Source of the DNA: Pseudomonas_T sp032052615
GTDB taxonomy: Bacteria; Pseudomonadota; Gammaproteobacteria; Pseudomonadales; Pseudomonadaceae
Reading direction: 5' to 3'
NCBI GenBank assembly: GCA_032052615.1
Contig: DAMBWF010000010.1
Location: 1-64,000 of the forward strand
DNA: 64,000 nt
Shown here: positions 52,339 through 61,330 of the stretch, piece after piece
Layout of the letters: each line of letters starts with the position of its first letter
Numbering within the stretch: the stretch's first letter is position 1
The notes under the pieces: generated by a model
Database searches by the model: none
What the model was told of the DNA's origin: nothing
Seen by the model: the letters and a program-made list of their open reading frames with translations, nothing else
Program-made: the position numbers and the translations under genes

Positions 52339-53607
52339 ATGGACCCGAAGATCCCGGACAACCCCTGGCGGGCCAAGGCTCGTGCCCTCGACCGCTACCG
52401 CTGGCGGATGCTGCGCGAGCGCCACGGCCCCCTCGGGAGCCTGCTGCGTTTCGCCCGCGAGGCCTGGGCCGACCTGCTGTTCGGCTGGCGCGCGCGACAC
52501 CGCCTGGAGCGCGAACCCGTGCCCCATCCCTGCGAGATCCTGCTGCTGCAGTCGGCGCCCAAGGTGATCGCCTTCCAACGCAAGACACTGCTGATCGAGA
52601 CGCTGCGCCAGCGCGGCTACGACCTGCTGGAGACCGCCCTCGACGAGCCGCGCCGGTTGCTCGCCGACCGCCACTTGGCCATGCCGCCCTATGCCGTGCC
52701 ACTGCGCTATTTCGGCTATGCCGCCCATGCCCAGTGGCTGGTTCGCCACTACCAGCCCCGGGTGTTGCTCAACGATCGCAACGGCAGCCTGTACTCGCCG
52801 TTCCTGCGCCTGGCTCTGAATGCCCGGGGTGTCCCCCTGGTGCACCTGGCCCATGCCAGCACGGTGGAGGACTCGCGGCGGTTGGGCATGAACGACTACG
52901 ACTACTACCTGCTGTTCGGCCGCAGCTCCCTGGAGGCGTTGCAGGCGCGACGCCTGCGCTTCGGCGGTTCCCAGGCGGTGCTGTGCGGCTCCCACATGAT
53001 CGACGGCGCCTATGACATGCCGCCGCCCACCGGCGGGCGCACCTTGCTGCTGCTGGGCGTGGGGCCCGACAAGGAAAAGGAACCGGGCTACCGACGCACC
53101 TATGGGTTGCTGCGGGACTGGGCGGCGCGGCATCCCGACTGGCGCCTCCTGGTCAAGGCGCACCCGCGCAGCGCCCGGGCGTTCTGGCACGAGGCGGCCG
53201 AGCGGATGGAGAACGTCGAGCTGCTACCGCCGGCATGCTCCCTGGCGGATGCGCTACGCCGGGCCTCGGCGGTCTTCAGCATCATTTCCAACGCGGTGAT
53301 CGAGGCGACCCTGGCCGGTCGGCCAGTGATCTACGTGAACGTTTCCGACGAAGCGGATATCTTTCAGCAGGCGCGTTTCTTCGGCCCGCCGGCCCGCGAT
53401 CTGCCCACCCTGGAAACGCGGTTGGCGGCACTGGAGCGGGCACTTCCGCTGGAATTGGAAAAATCCAGGCGATTCTGTGAATTTCATCTGGCCCACCGGG
53501 TCGCAGGTCTGGCATATACCGTGGAGGTGCTCGAAGCGTTGCTGCAGGATCGAGCCCGGGATATCGCCGTCCATCCGCTGCCGCCGACCGCTCCGGACCT
53601 GACTTGA
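52339..53607 (+). CDS. predicted GT-B-fold glycosyltransferase-like protein, unknown
   Basis: This 422-residue protein is not clearly recognised. The C-terminal half (about residues 230-390) has LLLLGVGPDKEKEPG, LLVKAHPRS and SAVFSIISNAVIEATLAGRPVIYVNV, a pattern like the donor half of capsule or CDP-glycerol-type transferases. It lies 6 bases after the previous GT4 gene and overlaps the next by four, so it belongs to the core operon. Acting on LPS core sugars is an inference from place. Confidence 0.6.
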   Translation: MDPKIPDNPWRAKARALDRYRWRMLRERHGPLGSLLRFAREAWADLLFGWRARHRLEREPVPHPCEILLLQSAPKVIAFQRKTLLIETLRQRGYDLLETALDEPRRLLADRHLAMPPYAVPLRYFGYAAHAQWLVRHYQPRVLLNDRNGSLYSPFLRLALNARGVPLVHLAHASTVEDSRRLGMNDYDYYLLFGRSSLEALQARRLRFGGSQAVLCGSHMIDGAYDMPPPTGGRTLLLLGVGPDKEKEPGYRRTYGLLRDWAARHPDWRLLVKAHPRSARAFWHEAAERMENVELLPPACSLADALRRASAVFSIISNAVIEATLAGRPVIYVNVSDEADIFQQARFFGPPARDLPTLETRLAALERALPLELEKSRRFCEFHLAHRVAGLAYTVEVLEALLQDRARDIAVHPLPPTAPDLT

Positions 53608-54380
53608 ATGACCGCCTTCTTCTCCGCGAGAGCCGTGTGAGCCGCCAACCCTCCTTCCTCGATCATGTGTTCGTGATCAACCTGGATTCCCGCCCCGACC
53701 GCTGGGCGGAAATGCAGCGGCAGTTCACCCGCTTCGGCATCGCCGGGGCGCGGCGTTTCCCGGCGATCCGGCCCGGCCTGGAGATCGTCGAGCGGGACGA
53801 GCTGGCCCGCCTGCATGCTTTCCTGCGCTACACCGATGGCGAGGGCCCCGGCCTGGCGAACAAGGTCCGCGCCACCTGGGGCTGCATGCAAAGCCACTTG
53901 GGGGCGATCCGCCAGGCGCGGGACGCCGGCCTGCCCTACGCGCTGATCCTGGAGGACGATTGCGTGTTCGAGCCCTACACCCTGCCGGTGCTGCGCAGTG
54001 TCGAGCGCCAGTTGCAGGGCGTGGAGTGGGACATGCTCTACCTGGGCGGAACCCTGAAGAAAGGCGGGTGGCGCGTCCGCTTCTCCGCCAACCTCCAGCG
54101 CGTCTCGCGGGTACGCCTGGCCCATGCCTATGTCGTCCACGCGCGCGTGTTTTCCCGCATCCTGGAAGAGGCCGGTCGCTCGGGCCTGCCCCTGGACTGG
54201 TACTACTCGGAGAACCTGCAGCCGGACGTGGCCACCTTCATGGTCACCCCGCCCCTGGCCTACCAGCGACTGAACGACCTGAGCGACATCGAGGCGGTGA
54301 GCCGCCAGCCGAAACTGAAATTCCGCAAGGCCTGGGTCCGCTGCTGGAGTCGGATCCGCTACTGGAGTCATTTGTGTTGA
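53604..54380 (+). CDS. GT25 family LPS glycosyltransferase
   Basis: This 258-residue protein is a GT25 glycosyltransferase, a family common in LPS outer-core synthesis. It shows DHVFVINLDSRPDRW near the start, GCMQSHLGAIRQA at about 93 and ALILEDDCVFEPY at about 113, where the acidic EDD acts in metal or donor binding. The TTG at 53604 overlaps the previous stop; a GTG at 53637 with GCGAGAG before it is an alternative start and would remove 11 residues. Confidence 0.82.
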   Translation: MNDRLLLRESRVSRQPSFLDHVFVINLDSRPDRWAEMQRQFTRFGIAGARRFPAIRPGLEIVERDELARLHAFLRYTDGEGPGLANKVRATWGCMQSHLGAIRQARDAGLPYALILEDDCVFEPYTLPVLRSVERQLQGVEWDMLYLGGTLKKGGWRVRFSANLQRVSRVRLAHAYVVHARVFSRILEEAGRSGLPLDWYYSENLQPDVATFMVTPPLAYQRLNDLSDIEAVSRQPKLKFRKAWVRCWSRIRYWSHLC

Positions 54381-55696
54381 GTCCCGCGTCGACTGCCGTT
54401 CCCGAGCGGCTGCCGCTCGAAAACCCGCCGGCCCCGGCACCCCTGTCGCTTCGCCGCGACTGGCTGGCCCTGTGGCTGGTGGCCGGGTTGCTCTGGTGGC
54501 TGCTGGGCATGCCGCTGCTGCCCTCCAGCAAGCATTACCACCAAGGCCTGATGGCGCTGTTCTGGCTGCCCGGGCTGATCGCCTTCTGCCTGCACGCCCC
54601 GCTGCGCCGGGCCTGGCGCCAGCCGGTCATGCTGCTGCTGCTGGTCTTCGCCGCCTGGTCGGCGTCGAGCTGGAGCTGGAGCCCGCCGGGCGTGGCGCCC
54701 GGGGAATTGAAGATCTTCCCCTACGTGCTGCTCGCGGCGAACGCCACTCTCGCCCTGGCCTGCCTGGCTCCCGCGCTGTTCTGGCGCGGCCTGGCCCTGG
54801 CCGGCTTGGTCGCCGGTTTCTGCGCCTGGCTGGCGGTAGGCTACTTCTATGGCTGGCAGGACCACGGCTGGCGCGACCGGGTTGTGGGCACGGGGCTGCT
54901 CAACCATCCGATCCTCGCCGCCCAGGTGTTCGCCGCCCTCGGGGTGCTGATGGTGGGCCTGCGCCGCCACCTGCCGCTGCCCGCCGCGCTGCGCCATGTC
55001 GGTTGCGGGTTGAGCGCCGGCGGTTACCTGGCGTTTCTGCTGATGAGCCAGTCCAAGGGGCCCTGGCTGGCGGCGGTGATCACCGTGCTGCTGACCCCCC
55101 TGTGGTGGCGCGATACCCGCGCCGGCGTCGGTGTCGCGCTGTTCTCCGTGGCGGGGCTGTTCGCCCTGTGGATGTGGCCGGACTTCGTCCTGCAACGCGG
55201 CCTGTCGTTCCGCCCCGAGCTGTCCGATCTCGCCTGGCGGCAGTACCTGCAGCACCCGTTGCGCGGCCTGGGGTTCGCCACCGACTACACCCTGGTGATC
55301 AACCCCACCCTGGCCTTCGAGCACGCCCACAACGTCTACATGCATATCGCCATCCGCCTGGGGGGCGTGGGCCTGACGCTGTGGGCGGCGCTCCAGGGGC
55401 TTTGCCTCTGGAGCCTCTGGCGCGCCCGGCAGACCGTGGAGGCACGGGCCCTGTGTGCCTTGATGTGCTTCGCCTGCCTGGCGATGCTCACCGATGGCGT
55501 CGGCCCTTGGGTCAAGCCCCGGGAAGAGTGGTTCTGCAGTTGGCTGCCTCTGTTCGTGGCCATGGCTTGGCTGACCCTGCGCCGCCAGGCCCGGACGGTC
55601 GCGGCGCCGGCCCGGGCGAACCCGGCCATTGGCGGCCTCGCGGTCGCGCCCATGCTGTCCCCAGCCCGGCAGGAGGTGTCTGGCGACCATGGCTGA
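54374..55696 (+). CDS. waaL: O-antigen ligase WaaL
   Basis: This 440-residue membrane protein has about 11 hydrophobic segments and the O-antigen ligase layout, with a periplasmic loop containing the LRGLGF ... FEHAHNVYMHIAIRLGG stretch (about residues 300-345), where the His in EHAHN is typical of ligases. It transfers polymers from undecaprenyl carrier to lipid A-core at the periplasmic face. The GTG at 54374 is used, with GGAG seven bases upstream, and it overlaps the GT25 gene. The polymer made by the Wzm/Wzt locus could be one of its substrates. Confidence 0.88.
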   Translation: MLSPASTAVPERLPLENPPAPAPLSLRRDWLALWLVAGLLWWLLGMPLLPSSKHYHQGLMALFWLPGLIAFCLHAPLRRAWRQPVMLLLLVFAAWSASSWSWSPPGVAPGELKIFPYVLLAANATLALACLAPALFWRGLALAGLVAGFCAWLAVGYFYGWQDHGWRDRVVGTGLLNHPILAAQVFAALGVLMVGLRRHLPLPAALRHVGCGLSAGGYLAFLLMSQSKGPWLAAVITVLLTPLWWRDTRAGVGVALFSVAGLFALWMWPDFVLQRGLSFRPELSDLAWRQYLQHPLRGLGFATDYTLVINPTLAFEHAHNVYMHIAIRLGGVGLTLWAALQGLCLWSLWRARQTVEARALCALMCFACLAMLTDGVGPWVKPREEWFCSWLPLFVAMAWLTLRRQARTVAAPARANPAIGGLAVAPMLSPARQEVSGDHG

Positions 55697-56534
55697 GCTG
55701 TCCACTCCCCCCGTCCCGACGCTCCTGCGACGATACGTCGACGAAGGGCGCGGGCTCGCCCGCCTGCGCCGCAGCCGCTCGGGGCCGGTGATCATTTTCG
55801 CCTCGGGGCCCTCGGCCGCCGACTTCCCCCTGGAGCGCTACGGGCATGTGCCGACGATGGCGGTGAATGGCTCCATCGTGCGCTTCGCCGAGCTGGGCAT
55901 CCGACCGTTATTCTACCTGTGCGACGACCGCGGCTTCGTCATGGATCGCCTGACCCTGGCGGTCCAGGGTGTGAGCCTCGCGGAGCACGCGGGCCTGGGG
56001 CTCGACGCCCTGAAGACCCTGTTGGGGATGGCCCCGGAATGCCTAGAAGGGCGCTCGGTGCATCTGATGCAGCGGGTCAATCGGCCGCTGGAGGGCGAGC
56101 CGCTGTCCAACCGCCGCTACGCCTGGCGAGTGCGCAACGACCCGGATATCGAATGCGGTTTTTCGTTATTCCGGCAGAAACCCAATCGCATCGGCTTCAG
56201 CCGCGACCTGACCAAGGGCTATTTCGGTAGCCGGACCATTCCCTACGCGGGCCTGCAACTGGCCCATCATCTGGGGTTCGACCGGGTCTTCCTGGTGGGG
56301 CTGGACCTCACTCCCGCGCCGGGACGGTTCTACGAGCGAGGGGCGGACGCGGTTCCGAGCCGGCTCGACGACGACTACGACGACTACATCCTGCCCAGTT
56401 TCGAGCTGATGGCGCGCCGGGTGGCGGGCCCGGGTTTCCGGGTGTACAACCTGTCGGCCGGCAGCCGCCTACCAAGCCACCTGGTGCCGAAGATCGACCT
56501 TGCTCAACTGGACGCGCTGCTGGCCTCGGCGTAG
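55689..56534 (+). CDS. unrecognised core-locus protein, GT42/DUF115-like N-terminus
   Basis: This 281-residue protein begins a Rossmann-like stretch, VIIFASGPSAADFP followed by AVNGSIVRFAELGIRPLFYLCDDRGF (about residues 33-80). A GxGPS...N pattern is shared by GT42 sialyltransferases and by DUF115/MptE-like proteins. Later there is FDRVFLVGLDLTP (about 198). The ATG at 55689 is chosen because AGGAGGTG lies about ten bases before it. It overlaps waaL by eight bases and the convergent gene at its end by 31. A sugar or phosphosugar transferase is possible, but not shown. Confidence 0.6.
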   Translation: MAELSTPPVPTLLRRYVDEGRGLARLRRSRSGPVIIFASGPSAADFPLERYGHVPTMAVNGSIVRFAELGIRPLFYLCDDRGFVMDRLTLAVQGVSLAEHAGLGLDALKTLLGMAPECLEGRSVHLMQRVNRPLEGEPLSNRRYAWRVRNDPDIECGFSLFRQKPNRIGFSRDLTKGYFGSRTIPYAGLQLAHHLGFDRVFLVGLDLTPAPGRFYERGADAVPSRLDDDYDDYILPSFELMARRVAGPGFRVYNLSAGSRLPSHLVPKIDLAQLDALLASA

Positions 56535-57118
56535 CAGCGCAACAGGCGCTCCCACGGAAAGTCCTCCACCTTGCGCCGCTGCAGGTAGCTGCGCAGGTGC
56601 TCGAAGTTGCGCTGCACCAGCGGCCGGCCCAGGGGGCGGCCCTTGAAGCGGATGTCGAGGAAATCGATCAGGCCGAACTCGCCCTGGGGCGTGAGCAGGA
56701 TGTTGCCCAGGTGCAGGGAACGGAAGTAGATGCCCCGGCGATGCAGCTCGAGGATGTAGCGCGCCAGGGCGGGCACCTGGCTGTCGAAGCCGCCGCGGTC
56801 CTGGCGGAACAGGCTATCCAGCGGCTGCCCGACCAGAGGCTGGTAGAGGCAGGCGCTGACCGCCTGGGGGCGGTCCAGCCAGTAGCAATCGACCACCCGC
56901 GGGGTGTGGATGCCCAGGGCCTGCAGGCGTTCGGCGTGGTGCTGGAAGCGCCGGGCCGCGGGGCGTAGCCGGCCCAGCAGGCGATTGCCGCGAGCGCGGA
57001 AAATCTTGAGCAGCTCGCCGCTGGCCAGTTTCACCACCTTCGGGCCGAGGCTGTCTTTTTCCAGCAGCTCTCCCTGGCTCAGCCAGTCTTGTAATTCGTT
57101 CGCTGATACAATCCGCAT
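56504..57118 (-). CDS. kinase-fold protein (PA4998-like), opposite strand
   Basis: This 204-residue protein has a reduced kinase fold: LGPKVVKLASGELLKIFRAR at the start, IYFRSLHLGNILL (about residue 133) and FGLIDFLDIRF. The loop keeps His and Asn but has Ser-Leu-His in place of the usual HxD, so the catalytic Asp is missing. Related genes in pseudomonads are often called toluene tolerance proteins or PA4998-like. It is convergent with the preceding gene, divergent from msbA, and starts 36 bases from msbA. Confidence 0.72.
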   Translation of the reverse strand: MRIVSANELQDWLSQGELLEKDSLGPKVVKLASGELLKIFRARGNRLLGRLRPAARRFQHHAERLQALGIHTPRVVDCYWLDRPQAVSACLYQPLVGQPLDSLFRQDRGGFDSQVPALARYILELHRRGIYFRSLHLGNILLTPQGEFGLIDFLDIRFKGRPLGRPLVQRNFEHLRSYLQRRKVEDFPWERLLRCYAEASSASS

Positions 57119-57153
57119 CTTGTCTCTCTAGCCAGTCGTACGAGGCTCGCCGA

Positions 57154-58944
57154 ATGGCCAATTCCGCCCAGCAATCCAGCATGAAGATCTACCTGAGATT
57201 GCTGAAATACGTTCTACCGTACTGGATCCCCTTCGCTATCAGCATCATGGGATTCCTGCTGTTCGCCTCCAGCCAGCCGATGCTGGCCGACATGCTGAAG
57301 TATTTCCTCGATGGCCTGCAGCAACCCGAGGATGCCCTCCTGCTGGGCATTCCCCTGGTCCTTGGCGTACCGCTGCTGATTGTACTCATTGCCATCTACC
57401 AGGGCATAGGTTCATTTCTCGGTAACTACTACCTGGCCAAGGTGGCGCGCGGCGTGGTGCACGATCTGCGCTGCGAGCTGTTCGACAACATGCTCACCCT
57501 GCCCAACCGCTACTTCGACAACACCAATTCCGGCCACCTGATCTCGCGGATCACCTACAACGTGACCATGGTCACCGGTGCCGCCACCGACGCCATCAAG
57601 GTGGTGATCCGCGAAGGCATGACGGTGATCTTCCTGTTCGGCTACCTGCTAATGATGAACTGGCGGCTGACCCTGGTGATGGTGGCGATCCTGCCCATCG
57701 TCGCCCTGATGGTGACCACCGCCAGCCGCAAGTTCCGCAAGCAGAGCAAGAAGATCCAGTTGGCCATGGGCGACGTCACCCACGTCGCCTCCGAGGCCAT
57801 CCAAGGGTACCGGGTGGTTCGTAGTTTCGGCGGCGAACGTTACGAACAAAGGCGTTTCCACAAGGCCAGCGCCGACAACATGAACCGCAGCCTGGCCATG
57901 ACCCGTACCCAGTCGATCTACACGCCGATGCTGCAACTGGTGATCTACATCGGCATGGCGGTGTTGATGTATCTGGTGCTGTACATGCGTGGCGACGCCA
58001 CCCCCGGCGCGCTGATCGCCTACATCACCGCCGCCGGCCTGCTGCCCAAGCCGATCCGCCAGTTGTCCGAGGTCAGCGCCACCATCCAGAAGGGCGTTGC
58101 CGGCGCCGAGAGCATCTTCGAGCAACTGGACAGCGAGGCGGAGGCCGACCTCGGGCGAGTCGAGCGGGACACACTCAGCGGCCGGCTGGTGGTCGACGAC
58201 CTGACCTTCCGCTACCCGGGCGCCGAGAAACCGGTGCTGGAGAACATTTCCTTCGTCGCCGAGCCCGGGCAGATGGTGGCCCTGGTGGGGCGCTCCGGCA
58301 GCGGCAAGTCGACCCTGGCCAACCTGATCCCGCGCTTCTACCGTCATGACACCGGGCATATCCTGCTGGACGACGTGGATGTGCAGGATTTCACCCTGCG
58401 CAACCTGCGCCGGCATATCGCCCTGGTCACCCAGCACGTCACCCTGTTCAACGACACGGTGACCAACAACATCGCCTACGGCGACCTCGCCGGCGCCTCC
58501 CCCGAGGCGGTGCGCCGGGCGACCGCGGCGGCCTACGCCGACGAGTTCATCGAGCGCCTGCCCCGGGGCTACGACACCCTGGTGGGGGAAAACGGCGTGC
58601 TGTTGTCCGGCGGCCAGCGCCAGCGCCTGGCCATCGCCCGGGCGCTGCTCAAGGACGCGCCGCTGCTGATCCTCGACGAGGCCACCTCGGCCCTCGACAC
58701 CGAGTCCGAGCGGCACATCCAGGCGGCCCTGGACGAAGTGATGAAAGGACGCACCACCCTGGTGATCGCCCACCGCCTGACCACCATCGAGAAAGCCGAC
58801 CTGATCCTGGTGATGGACCAGGGGCGCATCGTCGAGCGCGGCACCCACGGCGAACTGCTGGCGCGCAACGGCTATTACGCCCGGCTCCATGCCAAGCAAT
58901 TCGAGGAGCGCCACGAAGGCGCCGGGCTGGAGACCGGGGTTTGA
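57154..58944 (+). CDS. msbA: lipid A export ATP-binding/permease protein MsbA
   Basis: This 596-residue half-transporter flips lipid A-core across the inner membrane. Six membrane segments fill about residues 15-310. The ABC domain has GRSGSGKST at about 378, LSGGQRQRLAIARALL at about 484 and LLILDEATSALDTESE at about 504. The N-terminus (LLKYVLPYWIPFAISIMGF) and the order are those of MsbA. Its stop overlaps the next start. Confidence 0.96.
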   Translation: MANSAQQSSMKIYLRLLKYVLPYWIPFAISIMGFLLFASSQPMLADMLKYFLDGLQQPEDALLLGIPLVLGVPLLIVLIAIYQGIGSFLGNYYLAKVARGVVHDLRCELFDNMLTLPNRYFDNTNSGHLISRITYNVTMVTGAATDAIKVVIREGMTVIFLFGYLLMMNWRLTLVMVAILPIVALMVTTASRKFRKQSKKIQLAMGDVTHVASEAIQGYRVVRSFGGERYEQRRFHKASADNMNRSLAMTRTQSIYTPMLQLVIYIGMAVLMYLVLYMRGDATPGALIAYITAAGLLPKPIRQLSEVSATIQKGVAGAESIFEQLDSEAEADLGRVERDTLSGRLVVDDLTFRYPGAEKPVLENISFVAEPGQMVALVGRSGSGKSTLANLIPRFYRHDTGHILLDDVDVQDFTLRNLRRHIALVTQHVTLFNDTVTNNIAYGDLAGASPEAVRRATAAAYADEFIERLPRGYDTLVGENGVLLSGGQRQRLAIARALLKDAPLLILDEATSALDTESERHIQAALDEVMKGRTTLVIAHRLTTIEKADLILVMDQGRIVERGTHGELLARNGYYARLHAKQFEERHEGAGLETGV

Positions 58945-59840
58945 TCCCCGACGTGCTGCGCGCCTGGCGCGAGCGCGGCTGGACGCCCCTCGACGCCGCC
59001 GCCTACGCCGAAGCCTGGGCGCGCTTCGGCGGCAGCGTCGCCACCCATCCCCAAGTGGTGGAACGCCTCGCCGGCTTGGCGGGCATCCCGGTGCGCTACC
59101 TGGGCTGGCTACGGGACGGCGAAGTGCGCGCGGCGTTGCCGACCTGGGGGCGCCACCTGGCGCTATCCAAGGAGGTGCTCAAGCGGCGCGGTCGGCGCGG
59201 TCTGTTCGACCTGGGCAACGCCGAGGTGATCCTGCCGGTGGCGGAGGGTGAGCGAGTGCCGGTGCGCCAGCGCCTGCGCTACGTCTCCGAACTCAACGCG
59301 GGAAACGTGAGCACTCTGCGCGCCCAGCCCGAGGGGCTGGCCCTGGCCCGGGAGCCGGAGGACTACAGCAAGAAATTTCGCTACAACCAGCGCCGCGAGC
59401 AGCGCCTGCTGGAAGAGGCGGGTGGGGTGATCCGGCCAATGGCCGAGTTGACCCCGGCCGAGCAGGCGGCCATCTATGCCGACCTGTTCCGCCGGCGCTG
59501 GGGCTTCGAGGCCACCGGCAAGGCACACTTGGCCGAGGTCTTCGCCTTGCTGCGGGAATTCATGACCGGCTCGCTGATCTACCTCGACGACGCGCCGGTG
59601 GCGATCCAGGTGCTGTACCGGGTCGAGGCGCCCCGCTGGGTGAGCCTGGAATACGTCAACGGCGGGGTCGACCCGCTCAACCGCGACTTCAGCCCCGGCA
59701 GCGTGCTCAGCTTCGTCAATACCCAGAACGCCTGGGCCGAGGCGCGGGCGCTGGGCAAGCCGCTGCGCTACTCCTTCGGGCGCGCCGATCGGGAATACAA
59801 GGACCGCTGGTGCCGACGCGTGGCGGTCTACAAAGTCTGA
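58941..59840 (+). CDS. mig-14: Mig-14 family protein
   Basis: This 299-residue protein belongs to the Mig-14 family, a GNAT-like group linked to resistance to antimicrobial peptides in Salmonella and P. aeruginosa. It shows FDLGNAEVILPVAEGE, YSKKFRYNQRREQRLLEEAGG and the C-terminal FSFGRADREYKDRWCRRV-like end typical of the family. The TTG at 58941 overlaps the msbA stop codon; a GTG at 58953 is another possible start. Confidence 0.85.
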   Translation: MIPDVLRAWRERGWTPLDAAAYAEAWARFGGSVATHPQVVERLAGLAGIPVRYLGWLRDGEVRAALPTWGRHLALSKEVLKRRGRRGLFDLGNAEVILPVAEGERVPVRQRLRYVSELNAGNVSTLRAQPEGLALAREPEDYSKKFRYNQRREQRLLEEAGGVIRPMAELTPAEQAAIYADLFRRRWGFEATGKAHLAEVFALLREFMTGSLIYLDDAPVAIQVLYRVEAPRWVSLEYVNGGVDPLNRDFSPGSVLSFVNTQNAWAEARALGKPLRYSFGRADREYKDRWCRRVAVYKV

Positions 59841-59856
59841 ACCGCGTGGAGGGACC

Positions 59857-61251
59857 ATGAATCGCAAACAGCACTTGCTCGCCCGCCATCGCCGGCGCAA
59901 GCGTCTGGGGCTACTGGCCGGCCTGGTCGCCCTGGTCCTGCTCGGCGCGCTGCTGGCCTGGTGGCTGGTGCCGCTGGCGCTGGCGCTGGCCTTCGTCGTC
60001 CATGAGGTAGGGTTCGCCGACCACCTGTTCTACCCGCCGGACAGCGACTATCGCTACGCCTTCCCGGCCGATACCCCGGCCCTGCCGGCGCGGATCGAGG
60101 CCGGCCGGCTGCGGGTGGAAGGCGCCTGCGGCGAGGCCGACACCCTGATCCTGGACGTAACGGTGCGGAGCGGCTGGCTCGGCCGCTGGTTCGACCCCCA
60201 CGTGTGGCTGGGCGACGATCGCCAGGACTTCGAGCGCGGCGCCCGGGGCCGGCGCTACCTCAACCTGTCGGGCCAGGGCGCGGCGGTGGACGCCGGGAAC
60301 CTGCGGTTGCGCGCGCGCTTCTGCCGGCTGGACCCGACGGCGACCCTCTATGCCATGACCAGCCCCGACTATCGCCAGCGCCGGATGTTGGTACTGGCGC
60401 CCCACGCCGACGATGCCGAACTGGCCGCCTTCGGCCTCTACAGCCAATGCGCCGAGGCCACTGTGGTTACCCTGACTCAGGGCGAAATCGAGGCGGAGCA
60501 CTACCGCCGCCTCGGCCTGGACGCCGCCGCCGCCGCCCGCCTGAAGGGGCGCTTGCGCACTTGGGACAGCCTGGCGGTGCCGCTCTGGGGTGGGGTACCG
60601 ATGCAGCGCTGCGTGCAACTCGGCTACTACTGCCTGCAACTGCCGGCCATGGCGGCCGAGCCGGAGCGGCCGTTCGGCTCCCGGGAATCCGGCGCCGCCG
60701 ACGTGCGCGAAGCCCGTGGCTTCAACCCCTTTCCGCTGCCGGCGGATGGAGACGGCCAGCCTACCTGGCGCAACCTGGTAGCCGATCTCGCCGCGCTGCT
60801 GGAGCGGGTCCGTCCCGAGGTGGTGGTCACGCCCCACCCGCAGCTCGACCCCCATGCCGACCACGTCGCCGCTACCCGGGCGCTGCTGGAGGCGGTGCGA
60901 GAGTGCGCCTGGCAGCCCTCGACCCTGCTGCTCTATGCCAATCACCTGCACGACAACGACCGCTGGCCGATGGGGCCGGCCGAGGGCGGCATCGCGTTGC
61001 CGCCGGCCTTCGAGCCGCTGCCCGCCGACCGCCTGTGGAGCCCGACCCTGGAGGCCACCAGCCGCCTGGACAAGGCTATGGCCCTGGCCATGCAGCACGA
61101 TCTGACGGTGCCGCTGCCGGCGAAGAAACGCCTGCGCCGCGTCCTCCAGCGGGTGTTCGCCGGTCGCCACTGGCCGGCCACCGGCGAAGACGAGTTCTTC
61201 CGCAAGGCGGTGCGCCGCCACGAATTGTTCTGGGTCCGGGAGTTGACCTAG
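59857..61251 (+). CDS. dnpA: PIG-L family de-N-acetylase DnpA
   Basis: This 464-residue protein has a membrane anchor at the N-terminus (about residues 18-50) and a PIG-L deacetylase domain starting with APHADDAELAAFG (about 178) and ending with VVVTPHPQLDPHADHVAA (about 327), which carry metal-binding His and Asp. In P. aeruginosa the equivalent gene (dnpA) affects tolerance to fluoroquinolones, and its substrate is thought to be a sugar of LPS. GTGGAGGGACC precedes the ATG. Confidence 0.88.
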   Translation: MNRKQHLLARHRRRKRLGLLAGLVALVLLGALLAWWLVPLALALAFVVHEVGFADHLFYPPDSDYRYAFPADTPALPARIEAGRLRVEGACGEADTLILDVTVRSGWLGRWFDPHVWLGDDRQDFERGARGRRYLNLSGQGAAVDAGNLRLRARFCRLDPTATLYAMTSPDYRQRRMLVLAPHADDAELAAFGLYSQCAEATVVTLTQGEIEAEHYRRLGLDAAAAARLKGRLRTWDSLAVPLWGGVPMQRCVQLGYYCLQLPAMAAEPERPFGSRESGAADVREARGFNPFPLPADGDGQPTWRNLVADLAALLERVRPEVVVTPHPQLDPHADHVAATRALLEAVRECAWQPSTLLLYANHLHDNDRWPMGPAEGGIALPPAFEPLPADRLWSPTLEATSRLDKAMALAMQHDLTVPLPAKKRLRRVLQRVFAGRHWPATGEDEFFRKAVRRHELFWVRELT

Positions 61252-61330
61252 GCTGCAAACGAGCCGGCCGCCCGCCGCCGGCCCCGCGGAATGCTATGAT
61301 TCGCCGCGTTTTTCGTCGCCCGGAGTACCC

